Made by a program: the position numbers and the translations under genes | The notes under the pieces: model-generated | Database searches by the model: none | What the model was told of the DNA's origin: nothing | The model's input: only the letters and a program-made list of their open reading frames with translations | DNA from: Burkholderiaceae bacterium | Lineage (GTDB): Bacteria; Pseudomonadota; Gammaproteobacteria; Burkholderiales; Burkholderiaceae_B | Direction: 5' to 3' | Assembly (NCBI GenBank): GCA_017983955.1 | Contig: JAGOAJ010000012.1 | Location: 46,010-110,009, forward strand | Length of the DNA stretch: 64,000 nt | In this document: in pieces, positions 9,109-17,094 of the stretch | How the letters are laid out: each line of letters opens with the position of its first letter | Position numbering within the stretch: position 1 is the first letter of the stretch

Positions 9109-9894
9109 TTACTGACCGTTGAATTCAGGCGTGCGCTTATTCAAAAACGCATCCACTCCTTCTTTGTAGTCAGCAGTGGCACCCATTTCATTTTGACTCT
9201 GTGCCTCTGCTTCAAGCTGCTCCTGTAAAGAATAGCGATAACTATGATCCAACAACACCTTCGCGCTTGCCAATGCTCGTGTCGGTCTTGCTGCTAGGTT
9301 CTCTACTAGGGCTTGCGCTTCTGCCTCAAGCTGATTGTCATCGACAGCCTGCCAAATCATGCCCCATTGCTCGGCCTGCTCCGCCGTGATCGGCAGCCCC
9401 AGCATGATCAAGCCCCGGGCTCGAGCATCCCCAACAAGACGTGGCAAATACCATGATCCACCGGTATCTGGTGTAAGCCCAATATTAGAGAATGCCTGGA
9501 TAAACTTGGCTGACCTTGCAGCAATCACGATATCGCACGAGAGAGCAAGATTAGCCCCAGCGCCAGCAGCGACACCATTGACGGCACAAACAACGGGCTT
9601 GTTCATGGCACGGATAGCCAGTGCTAAAGGATTATAAAACTCCTCAAGTGTCTGACGAAACGACTGTACGGGCTTGCCTTCCGTCTTGGCGCGCTCAGCC
9701 AAATCTTGACCTGCACAAAAGCCCCTGCCCGCGCCTGTTATTAAAAGCGCACGACACTGCGGGTCTTCTGCTGCCTGGGCTAAAGCGGCTAACAGTTCCT
9801 GCTTAAGCTCGGCGTTAAATGAATTCAAGCGATCAGGTCGATTCAGGGTAATCTTGCGCGACCGTTCAAAGACGTTAACTGTGATTGCATTCAT
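9109..9894 (-). CDS. Enoyl-CoA hydratase/isomerase family protein (PaaG-like crotonase)
   Basis: The 261-residue crotonase-fold protein has the oxyanion-hole segments RGFCAGQDLAER (57-68) and NGVAAGAGANLALSCD (106-121). At the two positions where hydratases carry catalytic glutamates, it appears to have N137 (in FSNIGL) and D143 (in TPDTGG). That pattern matches PaaG-type ring-epoxide and double-bond isomerases better than true crotonases, although no other paa genes are present. It is the last gene of the minus-strand operon and overlaps the citryl-CoA-lyase-like gene by 4 bp, so the two are translationally coupled. Its job is probably to hydrate or rearrange the CoA thioester handled by its neighbours. 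Confidence 0.85.
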   Translation of the reverse strand: MNAITVNVFERSRKITLNRPDRLNSFNAELKQELLAALAQAAEDPQCRALLITGAGRGFCAGQDLAERAKTEGKPVQSFRQTLEEFYNPLALAIRAMNKPVVCAVNGVAAGAGANLALSCDIVIAARSAKFIQAFSNIGLTPDTGGSWYLPRLVGDARARGLIMLGLPITAEQAEQWGMIWQAVDDNQLEAEAQALVENLAARPTRALASAKVLLDHSYRYSLQEQLEAEAQSQNEMGATADYKEGVDAFLNKRTPEFNGQ

Positions 9895-10661
9895 TTCGCA
9901 GCAGGCCCGTCGTAATTGATTTCAGACAGGGGGATCTGGCGCCAACCAGGTTCACGTACCATTTCTTCGTGGGCGTGGGCGAAAAGACCTGCTGTACGAG
10001 GCACTACAATGCAAGCGCGAGACACCCTCCAGTCCAGGCCCAGATCAGCTGAAATCGCACCGACCGCCGCATCAATATTTGCACCAATTTTGCGCCCTCT
10101 TTTCTTTTCGATTGCCCGCTCAATTGCCTGAGTCATGGCAATATGAGCACCCGCAACGCCTTCCTTTTCGGCAAGCTCAAACAGCACAACAGTACGTGGA
10201 TCGCCCGAGGGGTGCTGAGGATGGCCATATCCGGAAATACGCTTACGCGACGCCACATATTCCTGGGCTACCGTATCAAAGTCGCGTCCGCTTTCTTGAG
10301 CTTCAGATACAAGATCCATGATGTCGCGCGAGAACTCCTCGCCAGCTCCGCCGTGGATATCACCAAACATCATCACGCCAGCGGCGACAGAGCACTGAAT
10401 GGGTACACCTGCGGCCTGAATAAAGCGCGTTACCGTGGTCGAGGGAGATATCCCATGTTCTGCGCAGCAGATAAACAATGCATTAATTACTTTGACCTGA
10501 CCTTTTGTGGGTAATTTACCGGTCAGTAACAAATAGAACATTTCCACAAAGTCGACTTTGCCCACCAGGTCGGTAAGCATATCGTAGCCTCGAACGGTCA
10601 GCCCAGTATCGGTTGCTTCGGCAATCGCCGTTTTCCATGCATATTGTTTTCCATCACTCAT
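9891..10661 (-). CDS. Citrate-synthase-fold protein, citryl-CoA lyase-like
   Basis: At 256 residues this is much shorter than citrate synthase (about 430) but fits the short citryl-CoA lyase branch of that superfamily. The catalytic triad is present: H103 in GDIHGGAGE, H147 in SGYGHPQHPSGDPR, and D197 in GANIDAAVGA. Members of this branch cleave a 3-hydroxy-3-carboxy acyl-CoA such as citryl-CoA to acetyl-CoA and a 2-oxoacid. Lacking the N-terminal part of citrate synthase, it is unlikely to be a TCA-cycle enzyme. It lies in an operon with a CoA-transferase, an acyl-CoA dehydrogenase and a TRAP transporter, which points to a catabolic retro-Claisen role. A 64-bp gap separates it from the CoA-transferase gene upstream. 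Confidence 0.82.
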   Translation of the reverse strand: MSDGKQYAWKTAIAEATDTGLTVRGYDMLTDLVGKVDFVEMFYLLLTGKLPTKGQVKVINALFICCAEHGISPSTTVTRFIQAAGVPIQCSVAAGVMMFGDIHGGAGEEFSRDIMDLVSEAQESGRDFDTVAQEYVASRKRISGYGHPQHPSGDPRTVVLFELAEKEGVAGAHIAMTQAIERAIEKKRGRKIGANIDAAVGAISADLGLDWRVSRACIVVPRTAGLFAHAHEEMVREPGWRQIPLSEINYDGPAAK

Positions 10662-10725
10662 TTTTTATCTCCTAATGATTAATAAAGAAAAATTACTTTT
10701 TTGATTTAACTTAGAGCAGAAACAC

Positions 10726-11916
10726 TTAACTCAATAAAATATTCCGACGACGTAGATCATCTATTTCCTCTTGTGCATATCCAATCTCGGCTAGGATTTC
10801 TGCGCTGTGCTGGCCAAGTGCCGGTAAGTTGAGTTGGCGCCGTTGCTGGCCATCAATCCTTAGGGGCATGCTCACGCTTTTAAGGCACCCTTGCTCGACT
10901 GCAATTTCTTGCAGGGACTCGTTGTGTTGCACTTGTGGGTGTCCGGCCACCTGTGCATAGCTCAGGACATCGCCATAGATAATGCGCGTCGCTTGAAACA
11001 ATGCCTTCCATTCTTCGGAGGTTTTTTGTAGGAACTTCCCTTGCAACAAGTCGTGCAGAACGGCCCGATTTTCGATCCGCACTTCATTGCTGATAAAGTC
11101 CGGGTGCTCAACCAGCTCCTTTAAATCAAGGATGCGACAAAGCTCTGACCATTGGTTGGGAAAGTAAGCGGATACGATAAGTGTTCCATCTTGCGTTTTG
11201 AACACTTCAGCGGGCGCACCCAGCGGTGCTTTGTTACCTGTTCGGCCAGGCTCTACGCCGCTCATAAGGTATTCAGTTAGCGGGACAGCCTGCATGTAAA
11301 GCGCCACGTCCATTAAAGACATGCGCATACGGCATCCTTTACCTGTTCGTAGCTTACCGACCAAGCCTGCCAGAATGGATTTTGAAACGGCGAAGCCTGC
11401 TGCAGCATCAACTGCCGTAAAACCAATCTTCAGTGGTTGACCGCTCTCCTCTCCGGTTATGGACATAATCCCGCTTTCCCCCTGCACAAGCAGGTCTACA
11501 CCTGGACGTGTTGCCATGGGCCCATCTTCACCAAAGCCAGAAAAGGAAAGGTAAATAATGTCTGGTTTTATTTCGCACACCTGCTCGTAACTTAGCCCCA
11601 AGCGCTCTATGACCCCAGGTCGGAACGCCTCGACAATCACATCACAGCTAGCAATAAGCCGTTGAGCAGCCTGCAAACCCTCCGGGGATTGAAGGTCAAT
11701 TGCAATAGACCGCTTGCCTTTGTTGTAAGCGGCAAACGTGGCTGAAAACCCGTACTTTCGTGATTGCCCCATCCTGCGACTAGTATCTCCATTCGGGGTT
11801 TCCAGCTTGATCACGTCCGCGCCCAATTCAGCCAACATGGATGTGGCGGATGGCCCAGCGATAAGCTGGGACAAATCCAAAACGCGTATCCCTTCAAGTA
11901 CATATGTAGATAGCAT
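10726..11916 (-). CDS. CaiB/BaiF (class III) CoA-transferase
   Basis: The 396-residue protein is a typical family III CoA-transferase. It opens with LEGIRVLDLSQLIAGPSATSMLAELGADVIKLE, carries the GKRSIAIDL motif (67-75), and has the catalytic aspartate at D170 in GFTAVDAAAGF. These enzymes move CoA from a donor such as succinyl-CoA onto a free carboxylate through an aspartyl-CoA thioester. In this operon it is the likely activation step for the acid brought in by the TRAP transporter. The dctM gene lies 8 bp upstream in transcript order. The acceptor acid cannot be read from sequence. Confidence 0.93.
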   Translation of the reverse strand: MLSTYVLEGIRVLDLSQLIAGPSATSMLAELGADVIKLETPNGDTSRRMGQSRKYGFSATFAAYNKGKRSIAIDLQSPEGLQAAQRLIASCDVIVEAFRPGVIERLGLSYEQVCEIKPDIIYLSFSGFGEDGPMATRPGVDLLVQGESGIMSITGEESGQPLKIGFTAVDAAAGFAVSKSILAGLVGKLRTGKGCRMRMSLMDVALYMQAVPLTEYLMSGVEPGRTGNKAPLGAPAEVFKTQDGTLIVSAYFPNQWSELCRILDLKELVEHPDFISNEVRIENRAVLHDLLQGKFLQKTSEEWKALFQATRIIYGDVLSYAQVAGHPQVQHNESLQEIAVEQGCLKSVSMPLRIDGQQRRQLNLPALGQHSAEILAEIGYAQEEIDDLRRRNILLS

Positions 11917-11924
11917 GATGTTCC

Positions 11925-13268
11925 TTAGGAGGCGATATTAGGAAGAAAAGTGATTATTTTTGGGAAGGCAATAAACAGCCCGATAATGAACATTTCCGTG
12001 ACAATAAATGGGGCAGCACCACGGAAACCGTCAGCAGGAGTGACGGCACCACGTGAAGAACCTGCTACTACGTAAACGTTCATCCCTACAGGCGGACTTA
12101 CCAAGCCGATTTCTACCGTCTTGACCACAATGATTCCAAACCAGACCGGGTCATAGCCTAGCTGCATGATTACAGGAAACAGCAGAGGCATCGTCAAAAC
12201 CAGAATTTCCAGCTGGCTCAGAAACATGCCAAGGATTAGCAGCAGTGCTACTGTGGCGATCAAGATCACCCACGGCTCGACATCCAGCGCAATGATGGAT
12301 TCGGCCACAACACGTGTTACGCCCGTGGCAGTCAGAAAATACGAAAAGAAGTAAGCACCGATCAGAAGACTGACGATCATGCCGGTCGTCTTCAAGGTCT
12401 GCAAAACTGACGAACTAAGATTTTCCCGGTCAAAGGAATTGAAGTCGCTCTTCCAGATTATTGACCCCGCAAACCACACCAGTAGCGTAGCGATCGCCCC
12501 TAACGCACCAGCTTCTGTTGTCGTGACTATGCCCGCGTAAAGTCCGACAAAAACCGTCGCTACAACCAGGACAAAAGGCCAGGCAGCACGAGACTCGCGC
12601 CAACGTGTGGACCACGTGGCTGCTGGTCGACGCTGAGGTGCTGCCTCCGGGTCGACTCGTAGCCATATCATCACGGTAATAACATAAGCAATCGCCGTAA
12701 TTACCCCTGGAATGATCCCGGCAAGCAAGAGCTTTCGAATTGATGTCTCGGTAATAATCCCATAGATGATAAGAATAAGACTTGGGGGAATCAGCACCGA
12801 AAGCGTGCCCGCAATAGAAATCACACCGGCCGCCAGCGTACTGCGATAACCTGTTTCTTTCATTTGCGGGGCAGCAATACCGGCCATGGTTGCTGCGGCA
12901 GCCACACTTGATCCGGAGATAGCTCCAAAGGCAGCGCTTGCATAGACAGTTGCAATCGCAAGGCCACCCCGCATATGTCCGACAAAACTGTCGGCTGCGG
13001 CGAACAGCCTTTTTGTAATTCCGCTATGCGTAGCAAGTTCCGCCATGAATACAAAGGTGGCGATGGTGGTGAGCGTGTAGCTTGCTGTTGTTCGAAACGG
13101 CAGTGTTTCCAACATCCCTAAGGTGGGCCCAAGACCGAAGGTCATTAAAAGCCCGACAACTCCTCCTATGCCCAACGAAAAAGCCACGGGCAGGCCCGCA
13201 AACATCAATACGAAGAACAGGGCAATAGGTGCAAACAAGGAAAATTGATCAATCATTTCTAGTCTCAA
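11925..13268 (-). CDS. TRAP transporter large permease subunit (DctM type)
   Basis: The 447-residue, very hydrophobic protein has the DctM/TRAP-M pattern of about 12 membrane spans. Recognisable landmarks are LFFVLMFAGLPVAFSLGIGGVVG near the start, SGSSVAAAATMAG (the first hairpin region) and SPPVGMNVYVVAG near the end. It carries out sodium-driven import of an organic acid delivered by the P subunit. Its ATG overlaps the TGA of the Q subunit by 4 bp, so the two are translationally coupled. It sits between dctQ and the CoA-transferase gene. Confidence 0.95.
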   Translation of the reverse strand: MRLEMIDQFSLFAPIALFFVLMFAGLPVAFSLGIGGVVGLLMTFGLGPTLGMLETLPFRTTASYTLTTIATFVFMAELATHSGITKRLFAAADSFVGHMRGGLAIATVYASAAFGAISGSSVAAAATMAGIAAPQMKETGYRSTLAAGVISIAGTLSVLIPPSLILIIYGIITETSIRKLLLAGIIPGVITAIAYVITVMIWLRVDPEAAPQRRPAATWSTRWRESRAAWPFVLVVATVFVGLYAGIVTTTEAGALGAIATLLVWFAGSIIWKSDFNSFDRENLSSSVLQTLKTTGMIVSLLIGAYFFSYFLTATGVTRVVAESIIALDVEPWVILIATVALLLILGMFLSQLEILVLTMPLLFPVIMQLGYDPVWFGIIVVKTVEIGLVSPPVGMNVYVVAGSSRGAVTPADGFRGAAPFIVTEMFIIGLFIAFPKIITFLPNIAS

Positions 13269-13762
13269 TGTTCAGTGTAGGAAGATTTCTTGAACATCCA
13301 GGCTAGATGCGTAATAGCCGCTACCCCTGATCCAAGTGCAACAACGCCATAGGACAAAGCCGCCGGTATGCCAAAAGCGCCAATTGGACGCTGGTTTAGA
13401 ACATATGCCTCATAAGCTCTTGCGCCAGCTTGCCAAGCAATTGCCCCCAAGAACAAGGCAATAAGTACTGCAAATAGAATGGCTACAGGCTTTTCGACTG
13501 GCGCAAGCCACTTATCCGCAAAGTCCACGCGAATATGGCCTGCGATGCTGGCCAAATAAGGTAGTGAGAAAAAAACGCAAGCAGGAAAAAGCAGCTCACT
13601 AACAATGTTCGAGCTCCCTTCTATGGGGCTGTCAAATAAGGTACGACCGATGATGTCCCCACCCGACACAATCAGCATGCCCACAAGGGCCGCGCCCGCA
13701 ATGAAAGTCATTACCTTTATAACTGGACTTAAAATTCTTGTAACTGTCGTTCTGCAGCCCAC
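13265..13762 (-). CDS. TRAP transporter small permease subunit (DctQ type)
   Basis: The 165-residue protein has four predicted membrane segments and the DctQ landmarks DIIGRTLFDSPIEGSSNIVSELLF and GHIRVDFADKW. It forms the inner-membrane complex with the M subunit, whose gene it overlaps by 4 bp. The P-subunit gene lies 90 bp upstream on the same strand. Separate Q and M genes, instead of a fused QM protein, are the usual DctPQM arrangement. Confidence 0.93.
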   Translation of the reverse strand: MGCRTTVTRILSPVIKVMTFIAGAALVGMLIVSGGDIIGRTLFDSPIEGSSNIVSELLFPACVFFSLPYLASIAGHIRVDFADKWLAPVEKPVAILFAVLIALFLGAIAWQAGARAYEAYVLNQRPIGAFGIPAALSYGVVALGSGVAAITHLAWMFKKSSYTEH

Positions 13763-13852
13763 AAGTTTCTCCTAGGTACACATTCGTTTCCTGCCTGCCC
13801 GCAAGTGCTCAGCGGGCAGGTTTGAAAGACTAGCGTCTCTGGACTCTAGTTT

Positions 13853-14902
13853 TTAATTGATGACGGGAAACGCTTCATTACCACTCTCATAGTCTTTGCG
13901 GAAGCCGTTGAATTGCTCAAAGAGTGCCTCAGCGTCAATATTTGCTGCCTTTGCCTTTTTGGTCCATTCTTCGCTAACACCATCAAGCGCTTTAACCAAC
14001 TTGGCCTTGTCTTCATCTGACCATTCGTAGACCTGCAAACCTGCGGCCTTGTAGCGCTGCAGTGCTTCTGCATTCAGATTCGCAGCGGTTTCCGTGCCGA
14101 TCTGTGAATACTTACGACCTAGGTCCTTAAGGACGCCACGTTGTTCTTCATTCAAACTTTTTAGAAAGCGCGGAGTGGTGACTACGGCCAGGCCCGTCGT
14201 CACCACGTTATTGCCTATCGTCGTGTGCTTGAGTAGCTCGTTCATTTTGAACGACTCCCAAGAAGAGAACGAGAAGATGGTCGAGTCGACTAAACCACGC
14301 TGCATTGCCTCGTATTGATCGGGAGTAGCTACTTCATATGGGGTGGCTCCCATACGCTTGATCGTTTCTACGTAGGTAGCACCAGGCGAACGAAGTTTTA
14401 ATCCTTTTAAGGAGTCAAACCCTGTCAATGGCTTATCTGTGGAATGAATTTCATAGGCCGGATTCGCAAAGACCATCAGCGGCACTATTCCCAGCCTATC
14501 CCACTCGTCTTTAATAATGCCCGGCGTCTGGATCGCACGCCAAAGGATCGCGGCTGCCGTTGTACCGTCTAATCCCAACGGCAGGTTTGCAATTTGTGTT
14601 GCGGGCATTTCCTGAGCGTGATAAGTGAAGGTGACCCAGCCGATGTCTGCAATCCCAGATTGCAAAGTACGAATGGAGTCAGCCGCCTTGCCTAGTTGTT
14701 CAGATGGATAAGTTTGGATAACCAGCTCGCCGTTGGTACGCTCCTTGACCTCTTTGACAAAAGGCTCGATCGCACTTTTTGCATACACGTGTTGCGGGTT
14801 CAGATAGTAAGACAGGCGCGCGGCCCGCTCTGCATGGGCCGCAGCGCTTACGCACAACAGCCCCACACCGGCTAATACAATAGCTTTCAACATTGGCTTC
14901 AT
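13853..14902 (-). CDS. TRAP transporter substrate-binding protein (DctP type)
   Basis: The 349-residue periplasmic protein has a clear Sec signal peptide (cleavage about residue 24, AAAHA-ER). The DctP fold shows the conserved regions VYAKSAIEPFVKEVKERTNGEL, LPLGLDG and LKGLKLRSPGATY. The arginine in KLRSPG aligns with the arginine that ion-pairs with the ligand carboxylate in DctP proteins. The ligand is therefore probably an organic acid, but its identity cannot be read. The acyl-CoA dehydrogenase gene lies 34 bp upstream. As the second gene of the operon it is close to the promoter, which suits a protein needed in excess. Confidence 0.94.
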   Translation of the reverse strand: MKPMLKAIVLAGVGLLCVSAAAHAERAARLSYYLNPQHVYAKSAIEPFVKEVKERTNGELVIQTYPSEQLGKAADSIRTLQSGIADIGWVTFTYHAQEMPATQIANLPLGLDGTTAAAILWRAIQTPGIIKDEWDRLGIVPLMVFANPAYEIHSTDKPLTGFDSLKGLKLRSPGATYVETIKRMGATPYEVATPDQYEAMQRGLVDSTIFSFSSWESFKMNELLKHTTIGNNVVTTGLAVVTTPRFLKSLNEEQRGVLKDLGRKYSQIGTETAANLNAEALQRYKAAGLQVYEWSDEDKAKLVKALDGVSEEWTKKAKAANIDAEALFEQFNGFRKDYESGNEAFPVIN

Positions 14903-14936
14903 TGGAAGTCCTCCTCGATTGTGTAGTTTTGATTGT

Positions 14937-16088
14937 TTAATGGGAAGAGAGTCCCATTTCTCTGGCTACGACCATCGCCATTACCTCGTTAGCACCTCCT
15001 CCGATGCTTACAAGACGGCTATCCCTCATTAAGCGGCCCACTATGTTGTCCGCCATGTAACCCATCCCCCCCCAGAATTGCAAACAACCCTCAGGGATAG
15101 AACGAGCAAGTTTTCCTGTTTTTAGTTTCACCGCTGCAGTCAGCAAACGGGCCTGATCGCCTGCGAGAACCTCAACAACAGCTCGGTAAGTCATGGACTT
15201 GAGCGCCTCGATCTCCATTTGATACTCGGCCAGCGTGAATTGAATCCACTGATTATCTAAAATTGGCTTGCCAAAGACTTGACGCTGGCGTGTGTAATCC
15301 ACGGTCAGATCAACACACTGCTGCAGTTGCGAAACGGTTCGGGCAGCGACGACCAAGCGCTCATCAGTGAACTGCCCCATTTGATAGATGAAGCCGCGCC
15401 CTTCCTCTCCGATTCTGTTTGTTATTGGTACTCGTACATCATCAAAAAACAGTTGTGCCGTGTCAGAACTGTGCATTCCCATTTTTTTTAGAGGCGCTGA
15501 TCGCGAAACGCCTTTTACATTTAGGGGCACCACAATAAGAGACTTGTTCTTATGCGGTCCGTTTTCAGCAGAGGTATTGCACAGCAGGCAAACCCAGTCA
15601 GCCTGCGCGCCGTTGGTAATCCACATTTTGCTGCCATTGATCACGTAATCGCCGCCATCACGACGAGCAGTGGTCTTGATGTTGGCCACATCTGATCCGC
15701 CACCAGTCTCACTTACCCCCAGGCAGGCAACCAGGTCCCCCGCAATAGTCGGAGCCAAATACTCTTGTCTAAGCGCATCCGAACCATAGGCAGCTAAAGC
15801 TGGCGTGGCCATTTGACTGGTAATTGAAAGTCCGGTGGCAACACCACCTGCTGGGATACGGCCAATTTCTTCGGCCCAAACCATCGCATATGAGAGGTCC
15901 AAGCCCATGCCGCCGTACTCTTCAGGACGGTTGATACCAAGGAATCCAGCATTGCCGGCTTTTTTGCAGATTTCGTGAGCAGGCCAAGGACCGTTTTCCT
16001 CCCACTCATTCACAAAAGGAATAATCTCGCGGTCGACAAAACGACGAATAGCGTCGCGTATTTCTTCGTGAACGGGTCCGTAAATCAT
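14937..16088 (-). CDS. Acyl-CoA dehydrogenase
   Basis: The start at ATG 16088 (MIYGPVHEEIRDAIRRFV) is chosen because AGGAG lies 5 bp upstream. The longer in-frame reading to 16202 would run through the promoter and operators. The 383-residue flavoprotein has the FAD motifs CLGVSETGGGSD (122-133) and WITNGAQADW, and the C-terminal GGMGYM and SIGGGANEV. The position of the usual catalytic Glu (YEGT in MCAD) is Gly here. E243 in DERLVVAA corresponds to the helix-G catalytic Glu of isovaleryl-CoA-type dehydrogenases. That suggests a branched or bulky acyl-CoA substrate, which is an inference. It is the first gene of the seven-gene operon. Confidence 0.92.
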   Translation of the reverse strand: MIYGPVHEEIRDAIRRFVDREIIPFVNEWEENGPWPAHEICKKAGNAGFLGINRPEEYGGMGLDLSYAMVWAEEIGRIPAGGVATGLSITSQMATPALAAYGSDALRQEYLAPTIAGDLVACLGVSETGGGSDVANIKTTARRDGGDYVINGSKMWITNGAQADWVCLLCNTSAENGPHKNKSLIVVPLNVKGVSRSAPLKKMGMHSSDTAQLFFDDVRVPITNRIGEEGRGFIYQMGQFTDERLVVAARTVSQLQQCVDLTVDYTRQRQVFGKPILDNQWIQFTLAEYQMEIEALKSMTYRAVVEVLAGDQARLLTAAVKLKTGKLARSIPEGCLQFWGGMGYMADNIVGRLMRDSRLVSIGGGANEVMAMVVAREMGLSSH

Positions 16089-16157
16089 GAGGTCTCCTAG
16101 TTTTAGCGTCTGTTTTCCGAGAGCACCAATTAAATTCTCGGACTCTGTTGTTTTAGG

Positions 16158-16186
16158 AGAATACGGATGCTGACATAAAGTGTCAA
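16158..16186 (-). promoter_or_regulatory. Sigma-70-type promoter of the catabolic operon
   Basis: On the minus strand a consensus -35 box TTGACA (16181-16186) is followed by a 17-bp spacer and a -10 box TATTCT (16158-16163). This gives an expected start near 16150 and a leader of about 60 nt before the acyl-CoA dehydrogenase ATG. The -35 box lies inside the first operator copy (16179-16190), so a bound repressor would block it. Confidence 0.75.
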
Positions 16187-16203
16187 CACTTAGTGTTAAC
16201 ATT
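16179..16203. promoter_or_regulatory. Operator pair 1 (two 12-bp sites, 13-bp spacing)
   Basis: AGTGTCAACACT (16179-16190) and AGTGTTAACATT (16192-16203) are two near-palindromic copies of one motif spaced exactly 13 bp apart. The first covers the -35 box of the catabolic operon. They are probably binding sites of the divergent GntR regulator; FadR-subfamily repressors commonly use short GT...AC palindromes. Confidence 0.65.
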
Positions 16204-16268
16204 AGGGTTAATCAGTAGTCGTCGTTTCCAACACGTAAGACCTCATGGAAATACGCGAGGCGCATGAC

Positions 16269-16293
16269 AGTGTTAAAAGTAAGTGCTAACGTT
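16269..16293. promoter_or_regulatory. Operator pair 2 (two 12-bp sites, 13-bp spacing)
   Basis: AGTGTTAAAAGT (16269-16280) and AGTGCTAACGTT (16282-16293) repeat the motif and the 13-bp spacing of the first pair, 90 bp away. They precede the GntR gene by about 100 bp and suggest autoregulation, possibly with a DNA loop between the two pairs. A weak -10-like TAAAAT (16293-16298) adjoins the second site. Confidence 0.6.
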
Positions 16294-16389
16294 AAAATGC
16301 TTGAAAAGAGCATTGGCGACCACCCAAAATACTCAAGCCAAAATAAAGGCTGGAATTCTAAACGCCTAATAAGAAAGGATGAATGGCCA

Positions 16390-17073
16390 ATGTTGAGAAC
16401 AGTAGGAATCAGCGGACTGAGAGAACAAGACGGCCAAGAACTTACAGTAGAAGATCTCGCCGTGTTGATCCGAGACCAGCTCGTTACCTGGCCCTTAAGG
16501 GGTGGCGAGCGAATTTTTGAAGCTCAAATTGCTCGTGATATGGAGGTCAGCAGACCCCTTGTTCGCGAAGCGTGCCGCGTCCTGGAAAGTGAGGGGTTAC
16601 TTGTATATACCCAGAATAAGGGTTTTGCTCTTAAGCGACTGACGCGCGAAGAAGTACTCCACCTTGTAGAATTTCGTATTATTCTTGAAGAGGCGGCTTT
16701 TGTCGCTGCCGCCAGTCTGGAGGACCGTACCGAGGTCGTCGACCAGATGCGTAAGGCCTATCAAGGCATCGAAATGGCCTGTATTACCGAAGATCCGGCA
16801 CGGCAGATTTCTGCTGATGTGGCCTTTCACAGAGTCGTGATAGAGCATACGGGCAATCCATGGATACTTCATTCGTTCGACCGAATGAGCACACAGTTTC
16901 GCTATGCAATCCGACTCATGAGTCGATCTTTAAACGACTTTAAGGTTTATGCTCCATCGCATATAGTGCTGATAGACTATGTAGAGCAAGGTAACGCACA
17001 GCTAGCTCGAGAAGAAATCAATCGACACATCAGGATGTTCCTTCCCAACCTACTGAAGCGGATCAAGGAATGA
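16390..17073 (+). CDS. GntR-family transcriptional regulator (FadR/FCD subfamily)
   Basis: The start at ATG 16390 (MLRTVGISGL) is chosen because AGGA lies about 10 bp upstream. An open frame to 16264 would overlap the operator repeats. The 227-residue protein has an N-terminal GntR winged helix (about 16-85, with RIFEAQIARDMEVSRPLVREACRVLESEGLL). The C-terminal FCD ligand domain shows the metal-binding set D143, H147, H191 and H213. Regulators of this class usually repress a neighbouring catabolic operon until an organic acid or CoA ester binds. It is divergent from the seven-gene operon and almost certainly controls it through the repeated 12-bp sites between them. Confidence 0.93.
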   Translation: MLRTVGISGLREQDGQELTVEDLAVLIRDQLVTWPLRGGERIFEAQIARDMEVSRPLVREACRVLESEGLLVYTQNKGFALKRLTREEVLHLVEFRIILEEAAFVAAASLEDRTEVVDQMRKAYQGIEMACITEDPARQISADVAFHRVVIEHTGNPWILHSFDRMSTQFRYAIRLMSRSLNDFKVYAPSHIVLIDYVEQGNAQLAREEINRHIRMFLPNLLKRIKE

Positions 17074-17094
17074 AAACTTTGGTTTGAGCCTGCA

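Noticed and set aside
9109-9894. Crotonase gene as evidence of a phenylacetate (paa) pathway
   Set aside because: Only this one gene resembles PaaG; no paaABCDE, paaK or paaZ genes are present, and its operon partners point to a different acid.
9891-10661. Short citrate-synthase-like gene as a truncated pseudogene
   Set aside because: All three catalytic residues, a start, a stop and tight operon coupling are present; the length fits the citryl-CoA lyase branch.
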